From positions 372,001 through 436,000 of the forward strand of contig NZ_JAGQFT020000002.1 of assembly GCF_018122625.2 (NCBI RefSeq): DNA of 64,000 nucleotides. The letters run 5' to 3'. Shown here piece by piece: positions 26,206-37,138 of the stretch. Position 1 is the first letter of the stretch; each line of letters begins with the position of its first letter. The translations under genes were made by a program, and so were the position numbers. Under the pieces are notes generated by a model. The model had not been told where the DNA came from, ran no database searches, and saw only the letters and a list, made by a program, of their open reading frames with translations. This DNA comes from Coralloluteibacterium stylophorae (GTDB lineage: Bacteria > Pseudomonadota > Gammaproteobacteria > Xanthomonadales > Xanthomonadaceae).

Positions 26206-27407
26206 GGCGCCTCCACGAGGTCGACCACCGCGTCCGCCGCGAGCCGGTCGGCGTCGCGGCGCAGGCGCTCGTGCTGGGCGCGGAACACCGGAACCAGCGC
26301 CGCGGCCTCCTCCGGATGCTCGAACCAGCGCGCCACCGCCTCGGCGAGCCTCGGCCCGGTGCAGTCGTCCTGCATCAGCTCCGGGATCACCTCGGCGTCG
26401 GCCAGCACGTTCGGCAGGCTGTAGCGCTGGATCTTGAGCATCCCCAGGCGCCTGACCAGGAAATGGGTCGAGGGCGCGATGCGGTAGCCGACCACGGTCG
26501 GACGCTTGGCCAGCATCGCCTCCAGGGCCGCGGTGCCGGAGGCGAGGAGAACCACGTCCGCGGCGATCATGGCCTCGTGCGAGCGACCGTCGATCACGTG
26601 CAGCGCGGCGGTCAGGGCGTCGCGGGCATGGTGCGCGGACAGCGCGGCCTCGAAGCTCGCCCGTGCCGCCGCACCGGCCATCGGCGCGACCGCCAGCAGG
26701 CCGGGGATGCGGTCGAGGAGCAGGGCGAGCGCATCGAGGAAGGGCGGCGCCAGGCGCTGGATCTCGCCGCCGCGGCTGCCGGGCAGGAGTGCCAGGAGCG
26801 GACGCCCGGCCGGCAGCGCCAGCGCCGCGCGCGCGGCGGCATGGTCGGGCGCCATCGCGAAGCGCTCGGCCAGCGGATGGCCGACGAAGCGCGCGTCGAC
26901 GCCGAAGCGGGCATAGATCTCCGGCTCCATCGGGAACAGGCACAGCACCCGGTCGGCGCTGACGCCGATCTTCTGCGCGCGCTTCTCGCGCCAGGCCCAG
27001 ACCGAGGGACTGACGTAGTGGACGGTGCGGATGCCCCCCGCCTTGAGCCGCTTCTCCAGGCCGAGGTTGAAGTCCGGCGCGTCGATGCCGACGAAGACGT
27101 CAGGGCCCCAGTCGAGCAGGCGGCGGGTCAGGTCGCGGCGCAGCCTCAGCAGGCGAGGCAGGTGGCGCACCACCTCGGCCAGGCCCATCACCGCGAGCGC
27201 CTGGCTGTCGTGCCAGGCCTCGAAGCCCTCGGCGCGCATGCGCTCGCCGCCGATGCCGGCGAACTCCGCGTCCGGCCAGCGCGCGCGCAGGGCGCGGAGC
27301 AGGCCGGCGCCGAGCTGGTCGCCCGAGGCCTCGCCGGCGACGAGCGCCACGCGCCGGGGCCGGCGCGCTGCGGGCTGGAGATCGGTGATCGGGGGTTCGG
27401 GTGGCAT
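26202..27407 (-). CDS. lpxB: Lipid-A-disaccharide synthase
   Basis: A 401-aa peripheral membrane glycosyltransferase that joins UDP-2,3-diacylglucosamine and lipid X into the lipid A disaccharide. It shows [20 protein letters not shown] at the start, [55 protein letters not shown] and [22 protein letters not shown] 27407 was chosen; a longer reading would start inside the promoter-like sequence. The first 20 residues before the conserved core are Pro-rich and variable. It is separated from lpxA by 92 bases, so a separate promoter is possible, while rnhB overlaps its end. Confidence 0.95.
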   Translation of the reverse strand: MPPEPPITDLQPAARRPRRVALVAGEASGDQLGAGLLRALRARWPDAEFAGIGGERMRAEGFEAWHDSQALAVMGLAEVVRHLPRLLRLRRDLTRRLLDWGPDVFVGIDAPDFNLGLEKRLKAGGIRTVHYVSPSVWAWREKRAQKIGVSADRVLCLFPMEPEIYARFGVDARFVGHPLAERFAMAPDHAAARAALALPAGRPLLALLPGSRGGEIQRLAPPFLDALALLLDRIPGLLAVAPMAGAAARASFEAALSAHHARDALTAALHVIDGRSHEAMIAADVVLLASGTAALEAMLAKRPTVVGYRIAPSTHFLVRRLGMLKIQRYSLPNVLADAEVIPELMQDDCTGPRLAEAVARWFEHPEEAAALVPVFRAQHERLRRDADRLAADAVVDLVEAP

Positions 27408-27454
27408 CGCGGGAATCGCAGGAGGCGCCGCGGCGGTCGCGCCGCGGTCCGCGC

Positions 27455-27460
27455 ATCCTA
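27455..27460 (-). promoter_or_regulatory. Possible -10 box upstream of lpxB
   Basis: Minus-strand TAGGAT in CCTAGGATGCGCGGACC lies about 47 bases before the lpxB ATG and matches the -10 plus GC-rich discriminator found at dapE. No -35 was recognised. Confidence 0.3.
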
Positions 27461-27499
27461 GGTCAGGCACGCATGCCGGCGCGACCGGCCGCGGGGTCG

Positions 27500-28270
27500 T
27501 CAGCGCGCGAGCGGGCGCCCGGCGGTGGCGAGGAAGTCGACGAAGCCGCGCACGTCGTCGCTGTCCTCGGCCGCGGCGTGCAGGGCGGTCATCGCCTCGG
27601 CGCGTGGCAGGCCCGACATGTACAGCGTGCGGTAGGCGCGGCGGATCGCGCCGATGCGCTCGGCGTCGAAGCCGCGCCGCTTGAGGCCCTCGGCGTTGAT
27701 CCCGCGCGGGCGGCCGTACTCGTCGGCCACCATCACGAAGGGCGGCACGTCGCCGTTGACCAGGCAGCCCATGCCGATGAAGGCGTGGGCGCCGATCCGG
27801 CAGAACTGGTGCACCCCGGCGAAGCCCGACAGGATGGCGTGGTCGCCGACCTCGACGTGGCCGGCGATCGTGGCGTTGTTGGACATGATCACGTGGTTGC
27901 CGACGCAGCAGTCGTGGGCGACGTGCGCGTAGGCCTGGATCCAGTTGTCGTCGCCGATGCGGGTGATGCCGCCGCCTCCCTCGGTGCCGCGGTTGATGGT
28001 GACGAACTCGCGGATGTGGTTGCGGTCGCCGATCACCAGTTCCGCGCGCTCGCCGTGGAACTTCTTGTCCTGCGCGTCGCCGCCGATCGCGGCGAAGGCG
28101 TGCACGCGGTTGTCGCGGCCGATGCGGGTGGGCCCCAGCACCACGCAGTGCGCGCCGATGTGGGTGCCGTCGCCGATGCGGACGTTCGCGCCGATCACGC
28201 TGAACGCGCCGACGTGGACGTCGGCGCCGAGCTCGGCGGCCGGATCGATCTGCGCGGTGGGATGGATCAT
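27500..28270 (-). CDS. lpxA: UDP-N-acetylglucosamine acyltransferase
   Basis: A 256-aa left-handed beta-helix acyltransferase that puts the 3-OH acyl chain on UDP-GlcNAc, the first step of lipid A synthesis. Hexapeptide repeats run from [20 protein letters not shown] to about residue 190. The catalytic His is expected in [16 protein letters not shown], and the C-terminal helical part includes [18 protein letters not shown]. It starts 2 bases after the fabZ stop, as in the canonical lpxD-fabZ-lpxA-lpxB order. Confidence 0.96.
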   Translation of the reverse strand: MIHPTAQIDPAAELGADVHVGAFSVIGANVRIGDGTHIGAHCVVLGPTRIGRDNRVHAFAAIGGDAQDKKFHGERAELVIGDRNHIREFVTINRGTEGGGGITRIGDDNWIQAYAHVAHDCCVGNHVIMSNNATIAGHVEVGDHAILSGFAGVHQFCRIGAHAFIGMGCLVNGDVPPFVMVADEYGRPRGINAEGLKRRGFDAERIGAIRRAYRTLYMSGLPRAEAMTALHAAAEDSDDVRGFVDFLATAGRPLAR

Positions 28271-28272
28271 GG

Positions 28273-28740
28273 TCAGGCGCTCCGGTCGGCGCAGACGATC
28301 TCGGCGCGCGCCGCCTCCTCGCCGTCCACCAGCGCGCGCGCGCTGTAGAAGCCCATCCGGCGCAGCGTGCGGCGCAGCTCGACCTCGAGCACCAGCTGGT
28401 CGCCCGGCACCACCATGCGCGAGAAGCGGACCTCGTCGACCTTGACCAGGAAGTACTGCTTGTTGTCGCAGGCGCTGGCCTGCTCGGAGAGCTGGGTCAG
28501 CAGGCCGCCGGCCTGGGCCATGGCCTCGATGATCAGCACGCCCGGCATCACCGGCTTGTTCGGGAAGTGGCCGTCGAAGAAGGGCTCGTTGCGGGTGACG
28601 TTCTTCAGCGCGCGGATGCGCTTGCCCGGTTCGACCTCGACCACGCGATCCACCAGCAGGAAGGGATAGCGGTGCGGCAGCATCTCCTGGATGCGCGCCG
28701 AGTCGATCGGCAGCGTGATCTGGGGTGCGGTGTCGGTCAT
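28273..28740 (-). CDS. fabZ: 3-hydroxyacyl-ACP dehydratase FabZ
   Basis: A 155-aa hotdog-fold dehydratase that removes water from 3-hydroxyacyl-ACP in fatty-acid elongation and so competes with LpxA/LpxD for the same acyl-ACPs. Conserved sequence includes [19 protein letters not shown], the active-site His in [20 protein letters not shown] (its Glu is in IIEAMAQ) and the C-terminal [17 protein letters not shown]. The start codon overlaps the lpxD stop as ATGA and the stop lies 2 bases before lpxA. Confidence 0.96.
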   Translation of the reverse strand: MTDTAPQITLPIDSARIQEMLPHRYPFLLVDRVVEVEPGKRIRALKNVTRNEPFFDGHFPNKPVMPGVLIIEAMAQAGGLLTQLSEQASACDNKQYFLVKVDEVRFSRMVVPGDQLVLEVELRRTLRRMGFYSARALVDGEEAARAEIVCADRSA

Positions 28741-29789
28741 GTCGGGTCCTTCGTGGCCGCGTTGATCCTGCGGGCCAGGGTGTCGAGGTGCTTGAAGCGG
28801 GCGGCGTTGCGGCGCCAGCTGCGGTTGTCCTGGATCGGCGTGCCGGAGGAGTACTCGCCCGGTTCGCGGATCGAATGGGTCACCAGGCTCATCGCGGTGA
28901 TGGTGACGCGGTCGGCGAGTTCGAGGTGGCCGAGCACGCCGGCGCTGCCGCCGATCAGGCAGTAGCGGCCGATCTTCGCCGACCCGGCGACCGCGCTGCA
29001 GCCGGCCAGCGCCGAATGCGCGCCGATGACCACGTTGTGCGCGATCTGGATCTGGTTGTCGAGGCGCACGTCCTCGCCGAGCACGGTGTCGTCGAGGGCA
29101 CCGCGGTCGATGGTGGTGTTGGCGCCGATCTCGCAGTCGTCGCCGACCACGACGCCGCCGAGCTGCGGGACCTTGAGCCAGCGCCCCTGTTCCATCGCCA
29201 GGCCGAAGCCGTCCGCGCCGAGCACGGCGCCCGGATGGACCAGCACCCGCGCGCCCAGGCGCACGCGCGTAACCAGGGTGACGCGGGCGACCAGGCGGCT
29301 GTCCGCGCCGACGGTGCAGTCCTCGCCGATCACGCAGCCCGGTCCGACCACGGCGCCGGCCTCGATCACGCTGCGCGCGCCGATGCTGACGAAGGGGCCG
29401 ATCTCGGCGGCGGGATCGACCCGCGCATCGGCGGCGACGACCGCCGAAGGATGGACACCCGCTCGCGGTGCCGGCGTCGGATCGAACAGCGCGGCGATGC
29501 GGGCGAAGGCGGAGTAGGGGTCGCGCGCGACGAGGCAGGCGACCGGGCACTCGCCGGCATCCTCCTCGCGCAGCACCACCGCTTCCGCGCCGGTGGCCAT
29601 GAGTTCGGCGCGGTAGCGCGGATTGGCGAGGAAGGCGAGCTGTCCCGCCGCGGCGCGCGCCAGCGTGGCCACGCCGGTGACCGGAGTGGCGGGATCGCCG
29701 CGCAGCCCCAGACCAAAACGCTCGGCGAGGGCGCCGAGCGTGTGGGGGGAGCGGACCGCATGCGGCGCCGTGGAGGTCGGCGTCGCCAT
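28737..29789 (-). CDS. lpxD: UDP-3-O-(3-hydroxyacyl)glucosamine N-acyltransferase
   Basis: A 350-aa acyltransferase for the third step of lipid A synthesis. It has the N-terminal uridine-binding domain ([31 protein letters not shown]-like [17 protein letters not shown]), then many hexapeptide repeats ([20 protein letters not shown] onward) with the catalytic His region [18 protein letters not shown], and a C-terminal helix. ATG 29789 begins 2 bases after the bamA stop. In many gammaproteobacteria skp (ompH) lies between bamA and lpxD; here there is no room for it. Confidence 0.95.
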   Translation of the reverse strand: MATPTSTAPHAVRSPHTLGALAERFGLGLRGDPATPVTGVATLARAAAGQLAFLANPRYRAELMATGAEAVVLREEDAGECPVACLVARDPYSAFARIAALFDPTPAPRAGVHPSAVVAADARVDPAAEIGPFVSIGARSVIEAGAVVGPGCVIGEDCTVGADSRLVARVTLVTRVRLGARVLVHPGAVLGADGFGLAMEQGRWLKVPQLGGVVVGDDCEIGANTTIDRGALDDTVLGEDVRLDNQIQIAHNVVIGAHSALAGCSAVAGSAKIGRYCLIGGSAGVLGHLELADRVTITAMSLVTHSIREPGEYSSGTPIQDNRSWRRNAARFKHLDTLARRINAATKDPT

Positions 29790-29791
29790 CC

Positions 29792-32185
29792 TCAGAACGT
29801 GCTGCCGAAGGTGAACTGGAGGCGCTCGAGCTCGTCGTCGTCCTCCTTCTTCACCGGGTAGGCGTAGCTGATCGAGATCGGGCCGATCGGCGCGCGCCAC
29901 TGCAGCGCGATGCCTGCCGAGGCGCGCAGGTCGCCGGTGTCGAAGTCGTCGGTGTCGCTGTAGACGTTGCCGACGTCGACGAAGGCGGACACGCGCGCGG
30001 CGGGGGTATCGAGCAGGCGCGGGAAGAAGAACTCGAGCTGGCCGACGGTCTTGATCGCGCCACCCAGCGGCTGCCGGTAGCTGGAGCCGGTCGCGTAGGC
30101 GTAGGGGCCGAGCGTGTTGTCGCGGAAACCGCGTACCGAGTTGACGCCACCGGCGTAGAAGTTCTCGAAGAACGGCAGGCCGCTGGCGGTCAGGGTCACC
30201 GTGCAGCTCTCCTCCTCGTCCGGGCAGTCGGCGCGCGGGCCGGTCACGGTGCGGGTGAAGTCGTCGCCGTAGGAGTCGCCGTAGCCGAGGTCGAGGCCGG
30301 TGCGCATCACCAGCCAGGAGGTCAGCGGCCAGTACTTGGAGTACTGGTAGTTGAGCTTGTAGTACTCGACCGTCGAACCCGGCAGCGCGATCTGCGCGCC
30401 CACGCGCTGGTAGGTGCCGCGGGTCGGCTGGAAGAAGTCGTTGCGGGTGTCGCGCGCCCAGGCGAGCTCGAGGCTCCAGGTCTTGAACGTGCGGTTTCCG
30501 ACCGCGTCGATGTAGTCGACGATCTCCTGCGGCGTGTAGCCGGGATAGGCGAAGATCTCGTTGCTCTCGATGCCGAAGTTGGCGGAGACGGTGTCGGTCT
30601 CGGTGATCGGCAGGCCGAACAGCGCGCGGGCGCCGCGCGCGGTCGAGGAGAACTGGGCGATGTTGTAGTTCGACTGGTCGAACTCGCGCCAGTACAGGTT
30701 GTAGCCGAGCGACATGCCGTCGTCGGTGAAGTAGGGATCGAGGTAGGTGAAGTCGTAGCGCTGCAGGTAATCGTTGCGCTGCGCGGCGATCGAGAACTGG
30801 TTGCCCGAGCCCAGGAAGTTGTTCTGCGACAGCTGCACCTGGGTGATCAGGCCGGACAGCTGCGAATAGCCGAGGCCGAACACGAAGCTGCCGGAGGTGG
30901 TCTCCTTGACCGTCACCACCACGTCGACCTGGTCGGGCGAGCCCTCGACGCGCGGGGTCTGCACCTCGACGCCGCCGGACTCGAAGAAGCCCAGCCGCTG
31001 CAGGCGGATCTTGGACCGGTCGATCGCGGCCTGCGAATACCAGCTGCCCTCGAACTGGCGCATCTCGCGGCGCAGGACCTCGTCGGAGGTGCGCGCATTG
31101 CCCTTGAACTCGATGCGGCGCACGTACACGCGCGGGCCCGGCTGCACGTTGAAGTTCAGCGCGACGGTGCGGTTCTCGCGGTCGATCTCGGGGATCGGGT
31201 TCACCTCGGCGAAGGCGTAGCCGATGTTGGCCAGCACCGTGGTGATGCGCTCGGAGGTGGCCTCCAGCAGGCGCCGCGAGAAGATCTGCTCGGGGCGCAC
31301 GATGACCATCTGCTCGATCTGCTCCTGCGGCAGGATGGTGTCGCCGGTGACCTTGACGTCGGAGATCGTGTAGACCTCGCCCTCGCTGACGTTGGCGACC
31401 AGGGACATGTCCTGCTTGTCCGGGCTGATCGAGACCTGGGTGGAATCGATGTTGAAGTCGACGTAGCCGCGGTCGAGGTACCAGCTGTCGAGCTTCTCCA
31501 GGTCGCCGGAGAGCTTTTCCTGCGAGTACTGGTCGTCGCGGCGGTACCACGACAGCCAGTTGCTGGTGTTGGACTCCCAGCTCTCGCGGATCGTCTCGTC
31601 CTCGTAGGTCTCGTTGCCGACCAGGTTGATGTGGCGGATCTTGGCCGCCTTGCCCTCGACGATGACGATGTTGACGTCGACGCGGTTGCGGTCGAGCTGC
31701 TTGACGTCGGGGGTGATGGTGACGCTGTACTTGCCGCGGTTGTTGTACTGGCGCGTGAGTTCCTGGGTGACCCGCTCCAGGCTCAGGCGGTTGAAGGTCT
31801 CGCCCTCGGCCAAGCCGATGTCGCGCAGGCCGCGCTGCAGGTCTTCGGTCTGGATGTCCTTGTTGCCGCTGAGGGTGATCTGGTTGATCGCCGGGCGCTC
31901 GCGCACGTTGACGACCAGGATGTCGCCCTCGCGCGAGAGGGTGATGTCCTCGAAGAAACCGGTGGAGAACAGGGCGCGGATGGCGTCGGCCGAACGCGTC
32001 GCGTCGAGCGTGTCGCCGCGCTCCACCGGAAGGTAGGTGAACACGGTACCGGCGGAGATGCGCTGCAGCCCGTCGACGCGGATGTCGGAGACGGTGAAGG
32101 GGGCCACGTTCTGCGCGGCGACCGGAGCACAGACCGCCGCCGCGAGGGCGAGGGCGAGCAGGCGGCGGTTGACGGTTCGCTTCAT
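29792..32185 (-). CDS. bamA: Outer membrane protein assembly factor BamA
   Basis: A 797-aa Omp85 protein, the core of the machinery inserting beta-barrels into the outer membrane. A signal peptide (MKRTVNRRLLALALAAAVCA, cut after AAQ near residue 25) is followed by five POTRA domains (about 25-345), beginning FTVSDIRVDGLQRISAG. The C-terminal 16-strand barrel carries the conserved loop motif SVRGFRDN and ends in LQFTFGSTF with a terminal Phe. The ATG (32183-32185) was chosen because it gives a clean signal peptide; a longer in-frame reading adds unrelated residues. It follows rseP with a 99-base gap. Confidence 0.96.
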   Translation of the reverse strand: MKRTVNRRLLALALAAAVCAPVAAQNVAPFTVSDIRVDGLQRISAGTVFTYLPVERGDTLDATRSADAIRALFSTGFFEDITLSREGDILVVNVRERPAINQITLSGNKDIQTEDLQRGLRDIGLAEGETFNRLSLERVTQELTRQYNNRGKYSVTITPDVKQLDRNRVDVNIVIVEGKAAKIRHINLVGNETYEDETIRESWESNTSNWLSWYRRDDQYSQEKLSGDLEKLDSWYLDRGYVDFNIDSTQVSISPDKQDMSLVANVSEGEVYTISDVKVTGDTILPQEQIEQMVIVRPEQIFSRRLLEATSERITTVLANIGYAFAEVNPIPEIDRENRTVALNFNVQPGPRVYVRRIEFKGNARTSDEVLRREMRQFEGSWYSQAAIDRSKIRLQRLGFFESGGVEVQTPRVEGSPDQVDVVVTVKETTSGSFVFGLGYSQLSGLITQVQLSQNNFLGSGNQFSIAAQRNDYLQRYDFTYLDPYFTDDGMSLGYNLYWREFDQSNYNIAQFSSTARGARALFGLPITETDTVSANFGIESNEIFAYPGYTPQEIVDYIDAVGNRTFKTWSLELAWARDTRNDFFQPTRGTYQRVGAQIALPGSTVEYYKLNYQYSKYWPLTSWLVMRTGLDLGYGDSYGDDFTRTVTGPRADCPDEEESCTVTLTASGLPFFENFYAGGVNSVRGFRDNTLGPYAYATGSSYRQPLGGAIKTVGQLEFFFPRLLDTPAARVSAFVDVGNVYSDTDDFDTGDLRASAGIALQWRAPIGPISISYAYPVKKEDDDELERLQFTFGSTF

Positions 32186-32284
32186 GTCACGTCCGGTTGA
32201 GCGGATCGCGCTGCGCGCGCCCCGCGGTTGGAGATGGGGAGTCGAGGAATCGGGCATCCGGCGTTCGCTCGGTCGTCGCCGCCG

Positions 32285-33646
32285 TCAGGAGACGACAAGG
32301 CGCAGGATGTCGTTGTAGAAGGCCAGCCCCATCAGGCCGGCGAGCAGCGCCAGTCCGACGTATTGGCCAGCCATGACGGCGCGTTCGCTCAACGGGCTGC
32401 CTTTGATCAGCTCGATAAGGTAATACAGCAGGTGTCCGCCGTCCAAGACGGGGATGGGAAGCAGGTTCATGACCGCCAGGCTCAGCGAGAGCAGGGCGAG
32501 GAAGTTCAGGAACCAGGCCAGGCCGAGCTGCGCCGAGCTGTTGGCGTACTGGGCGATGGAAATGGGCCCGGAGATGTTCTTCAGCGAGGCCCGGCCGTCG
32601 ACCATGCGGGCGAGCATGCCGAAGGTCTCGCGGGTCAGGCGCCAGGTCTCGGCGACGGCGGCCGGCAGCGCGTCGACGACGCCGTGCTCGAGCGTGGTGT
32701 CGTAGGCGGCCTCGCCCTGCGGCGGATCGAGTCCGAGGATCCAGCGTGCGCCGCCGGCGTCGTCCTCGTACCACTCGGGCGTCAGCCACAGGCGACGGCG
32801 CTCGCCGCCGCGCTCGACCTCGACCTCCAGTGCCTGCCCGTCCGCGGCCTGCGCCTGCACCGCCGCGCCGATCTCGTCCCAGGAGCGGACGTCCCGGTCG
32901 CCGATGCGCAGCAGGCGATCGCCGGCCTCGATGCCGGCGCGGGCCGCCGGCGAATCCGCCCTGATCGCGCGGGGGGTGGCCGGCAACAGGAGCTGCTGGC
33001 GCACCAGGCCGATCTCCGACAGCAGGCGCCGCTCCTCGACGCCTTCGGGGATGCGGCTGAGCTCGAGGTCGCGGATCGCGGTACCGCCCGCCGCCGCGCG
33101 CACCTCGACCGCGACGTCGCGCCGATCCATCGCCGCGGTGACCAGGGCGAGGCCGGCGTCGGTCCAGGTCGGCACCGGGGTCTGCCCGATCCGCAGGATG
33201 CGGTCGCCGGGCTCGAATCCGGCCTCGGCGGCGATGCCTTCGGCGCGCCCGACCAGGGGCAGGTAGTCGGGCTTGCCGACCGCGAACATCGCCCACAGCA
33301 GGGCGACGCAGAGCACGAGGTTGGCGCCGGGTCCGGCGGCGACGATGGCGATGCGCTTCCACACCGGCTTGCGGTTGAAGGCGAAGTCGCGCTCCTCCGG
33401 CGCGACCTCGCCCTCGCGCTCGTCGAGCATGCGCACGTAGCCGCCGAGCGGCAGCGCCGCGACCACGTACTCGACGCCGTCGCGCCCGACGCGCTTCCAC
33501 AGCGGACGTCCGAATCCGACCGAGAAGCGCAGCACGCGCACGCCGCAGCGGCGGGCGACCCAGAAGTGGCCGAACTCGTGGAAGGTGACCAGCAGCCCGA
33601 GGCTGACGATCAGCCACCAGACGGAGCCGAAGAAGGTTTGCATCAT
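32285..33646 (-). CDS. rseP: Regulator of sigma-E protease (site-2 protease)
   Basis: A 453-aa inner-membrane zinc metalloprotease that cleaves anti-sigma-E and signal peptide remnants. The zinc motif HEFGH is at residues 23-27 in the first membrane segment. The central part holds two PDZ domains (about 120-310: PGDRILRIGQTPVPTW and AGDRLLRIGDRDVRSW). The last membrane segments carry MNLLPIPVLDGGHLLYY with the third zinc ligand Asp. Two consecutive ATG codons could start it, and the difference is one residue. It stands between dxr and bamA, the common order. Confidence 0.96.
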   Translation of the reverse strand: MMQTFFGSVWWLIVSLGLLVTFHEFGHFWVARRCGVRVLRFSVGFGRPLWKRVGRDGVEYVVAALPLGGYVRMLDEREGEVAPEERDFAFNRKPVWKRIAIVAAGPGANLVLCVALLWAMFAVGKPDYLPLVGRAEGIAAEAGFEPGDRILRIGQTPVPTWTDAGLALVTAAMDRRDVAVEVRAAAGGTAIRDLELSRIPEGVEERRLLSEIGLVRQQLLLPATPRAIRADSPAARAGIEAGDRLLRIGDRDVRSWDEIGAAVQAQAADGQALEVEVERGGERRRLWLTPEWYEDDAGGARWILGLDPPQGEAAYDTTLEHGVVDALPAAVAETWRLTRETFGMLARMVDGRASLKNISGPISIAQYANSSAQLGLAWFLNFLALLSLSLAVMNLLPIPVLDGGHLLYYLIELIKGSPLSERAVMAGQYVGLALLAGLMGLAFYNDILRLVVS

Positions 33647-33659
33647 CGGGCGCGGATCA

Positions 33660-34837
33660 TCAGGCGGCGAACCGGTGGATCAGCGCGTGCGCGGCATCGC
33701 GGGCGCGCGCGTCGGAGGCGAGCAGGGCGTCGAGCCCCTGGTGCGGCGCGTCGTGCAGCGCATCCATCACCGCGGCGATCAGGACAGGGATGTCAAGGAA
33801 ACGCAAACGGCGCTGAAGAAAGGCTGAAACCGCCACCTCGTTGGCGGCGTTGAGCACGGCCGCCGCGGCGCCGCCTTCGTCCAGCGCGCGGTAGGCCAGG
33901 CGCAGGCAGGGAAAGGTGGCGTGGTCGGGCGGTTCGAAGTCGAGGCGGCCGATGCGCGCGAGGTCCAGCGGCTCGACGCCCGACGCGACCCGCTCCGGCC
34001 AGGCCAGCGCATAGGCGAGGGTCGTGCGCATGTCGGGACGGCCGAGCTGCGCGAGCATCGAGCCGTCGACGTAGTCGACCATCGAGTGCACCACGCTCTG
34101 CGGGTGCACCACGACGTCGATCCGCTCCGGCGGCATTGCGAACAGCCAGTGCGCCTCGATCACCTCCAGCCCCTTGTTCATGAGCGTGGCGGAATCCACC
34201 GAGATCTTGCGGCCCATCGACCAGTTCGGATGCGCGCAGGCCTCGTCGGGGCCGATCGCGGCGAGCGACTCGCGGCTGCGGCCGCGGAACGGGCCGCCGG
34301 ATGCGGTCAGCAGCAGGCGGCGCACGCCGCCGCGGTCGGCGTCGCCGTCGTGCGGCAGGCACTGGAAGATCGCGCTGTGCTCGGAATCCACCGGGATCAG
34401 CGTCGCCCCGCCGGCGGCGACCGCATCCATCAGCAGGCGCCCGGCCAGCACCACCGACTCCTTGTTCGCCAGCAGCAGGCGCTTGCCGGCGCGGGCGGCG
34501 GCAAGCGTCGAGGCCACGCCGGCGGCGCCGACGATGGCGGCGACCACGGTGTCGACGGCGGCTTCCGAGGCCAGCGCGCACAGCGCGTCGGTGCCCGCGT
34601 GCGCCCGCGTGGCCAGGCCGGCCTCCGCCAGGCCGTCGCGCAGCCGCGGGTAGTGCGCGGCGTCGACGATCACGGCGTGCTCGGGCCGGAAGCGGCGGCA
34701 CAGCGCCAGCAGCTCCTCGACCCGCGCGTGCGCGCTCAGCACCGTCGCGCGGAAGCGCTCCGGATGGCGGGCGATGACGTCGAGCGCCGAACTGCCGATG
34801 GACCCGGTCGCGCCGAGGACGGCGATGCGCTGCACGC

Positions 34838-34841
<4 letters not shown>
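33660..34841 (-). CDS. dxr: 1-deoxy-D-xylulose 5-phosphate reductoisomerase
   Basis: A 393-aa NADPH-dependent enzyme of the MEP pathway that makes 2-C-methyl-D-erythritol 4-phosphate; the isoprenoid precursors feed IspA and UppS of this window. It has the Rossmann start [82 protein letters not shown] and [16 protein letters not shown]. The GTG at 34839-34841 overlaps the cdsA stop (GTGA); a GTG two codons later is an alternative. It is followed by rseP after 13 bases. Confidence 0.95.
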
Positions 34842-35647
<806 letters not shown>

Positions 35648-35699
35648 CTGGAACGGTCCTCGAAGACGGCGGCGGGAACGGCGATGCCGTCCCCGCGGT

Positions 35700-36446
35700 T
35701 CATGATGCCGGCCCGGCGGCGATCTGCGCACCGGTGAGGCCGAAGCGCCGCTCGCGCATCGCGAAGTCGGCGAGCGCCGCGCGCAGGACGTCCTCGTCCA
35801 GGTCCGGCCACAGGGTCTCGGTGAACCACAGTTCGGTGTAGGCGAGCTGCCACAGCAGGAAATTGCTGATGCGCATGTCGCCGCCGGTGCGGATGAAGAG
35901 GTCGGGCGGGGCGATGTCGGCCAGCGCCACGTGTGCGCCCAGCGCGGCTTCGTCGATCGTCGCCGGGTCGAGCCGGCCCGCCGCGGCCTCGGTCGCCAGC
36001 ATGCGCGCGGCCTGGGCGATGTCCCAGCGCCCGCCATAGCCGGCGGCGATGGTGAGCTCCAGCGCGCGGTTGCCGGCGGTCAGCGCCTCGGCGTCGCGCA
36101 TGCGGGCCACGATCCGCGCCGAGAAGCCGGAGCGGTCGCCGATGAAGCGCAGGCGCACCCCGCGGCGGTGCAGTTCCTCGACCTCGCGCTCGAGCGCCGA
36201 CAGGAACAGGCGCATGAGCGCGCCCACCTCCTCGGCGGGACGGCTCCAGTTCTCGCTGGAGAACGCGAACAGGGTCAGCGCGCCGATGCCCTCGCGCAGG
36301 CAGAAGTCGATGCAGAGGTTGACCGCGCGCGCGCCGGCGCGGTGGCCGATCGAGCGCGGCCGGCGTCGCTGCTGCGCCCAGCGCCCGTTGCCGTCCATCA
36401 CGATCGCGACGTGGCGCGGCACGCGTGCGGGAATCCGTTCGTTCAT
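35700..36446 (-). CDS. uppS: Undecaprenyl diphosphate synthase
   Basis: A 248-aa cis-prenyltransferase that extends FPP to C55 undecaprenyl diphosphate, the carrier lipid for peptidoglycan and O-antigen. It has the catalytic Asp in HVAIVMDGNGRWAQQRRR, then GHRAGARAV, LFAFSSENWSRPAEEV and the C-terminal DLFIRTGGDMRISNFLLWQ and WFTETLWPDL. Length is standard. It lies between frr (31 bases) and cdsA, as in most gammaproteobacteria. Confidence 0.96.
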   Translation of the reverse strand: MNERIPARVPRHVAIVMDGNGRWAQQRRRPRSIGHRAGARAVNLCIDFCLREGIGALTLFAFSSENWSRPAEEVGALMRLFLSALEREVEELHRRGVRLRFIGDRSGFSARIVARMRDAEALTAGNRALELTIAAGYGGRWDIAQAARMLATEAAAGRLDPATIDEAALGAHVALADIAPPDLFIRTGGDMRISNFLLWQLAYTELWFTETLWPDLDEDVLRAALADFAMRERRFGLTGAQIAAGPAS

Positions 36447-36477
36447 GGCATCGCACGGCGGGCGGACCCGCCCGGCC

Positions 36478-37035
36478 TCAGATCGCGAGCAATTCCTGCT
36501 CCTTGGCCTTGACGACTTCGTCGATGTCCTTGACGAACCTGTCGGTCAGCTTCTGCACGTCCTCCTCGGCGCGACGCTGGTCGTCCTCGGTGATCTGCTT
36601 GTCCTTGAGCAGTTCCTTGACCTGCTGGATCGCGTCGCGGCGGATGTTGCGCACGGCGATCTTGGCGTCCTCGCCGTCGGCGGCCACGCGCTTGCCCAGC
36701 TCCTTGCGCCGCTCCTCGGTGAGCGGGGGCAGGTTGATGCGGATGGTGGTGCCGGCGGTGTTGGGGGTGAGGCCCAGGTCGGAGGCGAGGATGGCCTTCT
36801 CGACCGCCTGCACCATCGGCTTCTCCCACGGCGTGATGGTGAGCGAGCGCGCGTCGGTGACCGCGACACTGGCGACCTGGGACAGCGGCACGTCCGAGCC
36901 GTAGTAGTTGACCTTGAGGTGGTCGACCAGGCTGGCCGAGGCGCGGCCGGTGCGCAGCTTGGTGAGCTCGTGCTGCAGCGCCTCGACGCTCTTGGTCATG
37001 CGCTGGCTGGCGTCCTTCTTGATCTCGTCGAGCAT
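36478..37035 (-). CDS. frr: Ribosome recycling factor
   Basis: A 185-aa factor that with EF-G splits post-termination ribosomes. The typical sequence is [20 protein letters not shown], the [20 protein letters not shown] region, [18 protein letters not shown] and the C-terminal [19 protein letters not shown] helix. ATG 37035 was preferred over one 30 bases upstream because GGAGT lies at the right distance and 185 aa is the standard length. A perfect TATAAT -10 box lies about 42 bases before this ATG. Confidence 0.97.
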   Translation of the reverse strand: MLDEIKKDASQRMTKSVEALQHELTKLRTGRASASLVDHLKVNYYGSDVPLSQVASVAVTDARSLTITPWEKPMVQAVEKAILASDLGLTPNTAGTTIRINLPPLTEERRKELGKRVAADGEDAKIAVRNIRRDAIQQVKELLKDKQITEDDQRRAEEDVQKLTDRFVKDIDEVVKAKEQELLAI

Positions 37036-37076
37036 CGGTGACTCCGCGTCGGATTCTGTGGGCATGTCAGCAGGCC

Positions 37077-37082
37077 ATTATA
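37077..37082 (-). promoter_or_regulatory. -10 box upstream of frr
   Basis: The minus strand reads GGCCTATAATGGCC, a consensus TATAAT, between pyrH and frr; the expected start site is near 37070. No good -35 is present: the preceding 25 bases are occupied by a GC hairpin. Confidence 0.45.
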
Positions 37083-37089
37083 GGCCCAC

Positions 37090-37127
37090 GGGCGCGGGCG
37101 CCCACGCCCAGCCGCCAAGCTCGGCGG
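37090..37127 (-). terminator. Tandem GC hairpins after pyrH
   Basis: CCGCC-n6-GGCGG (37112-37127) and GGGCGC-GG-GCGCCC (37090-37103) follow the pyrH stop within 50 bases. There is no T-run, so they may attenuate rather than end the pyrH transcript. Confidence 0.35.
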
Positions 37128-37138
37128 ACGCGCGGCGT

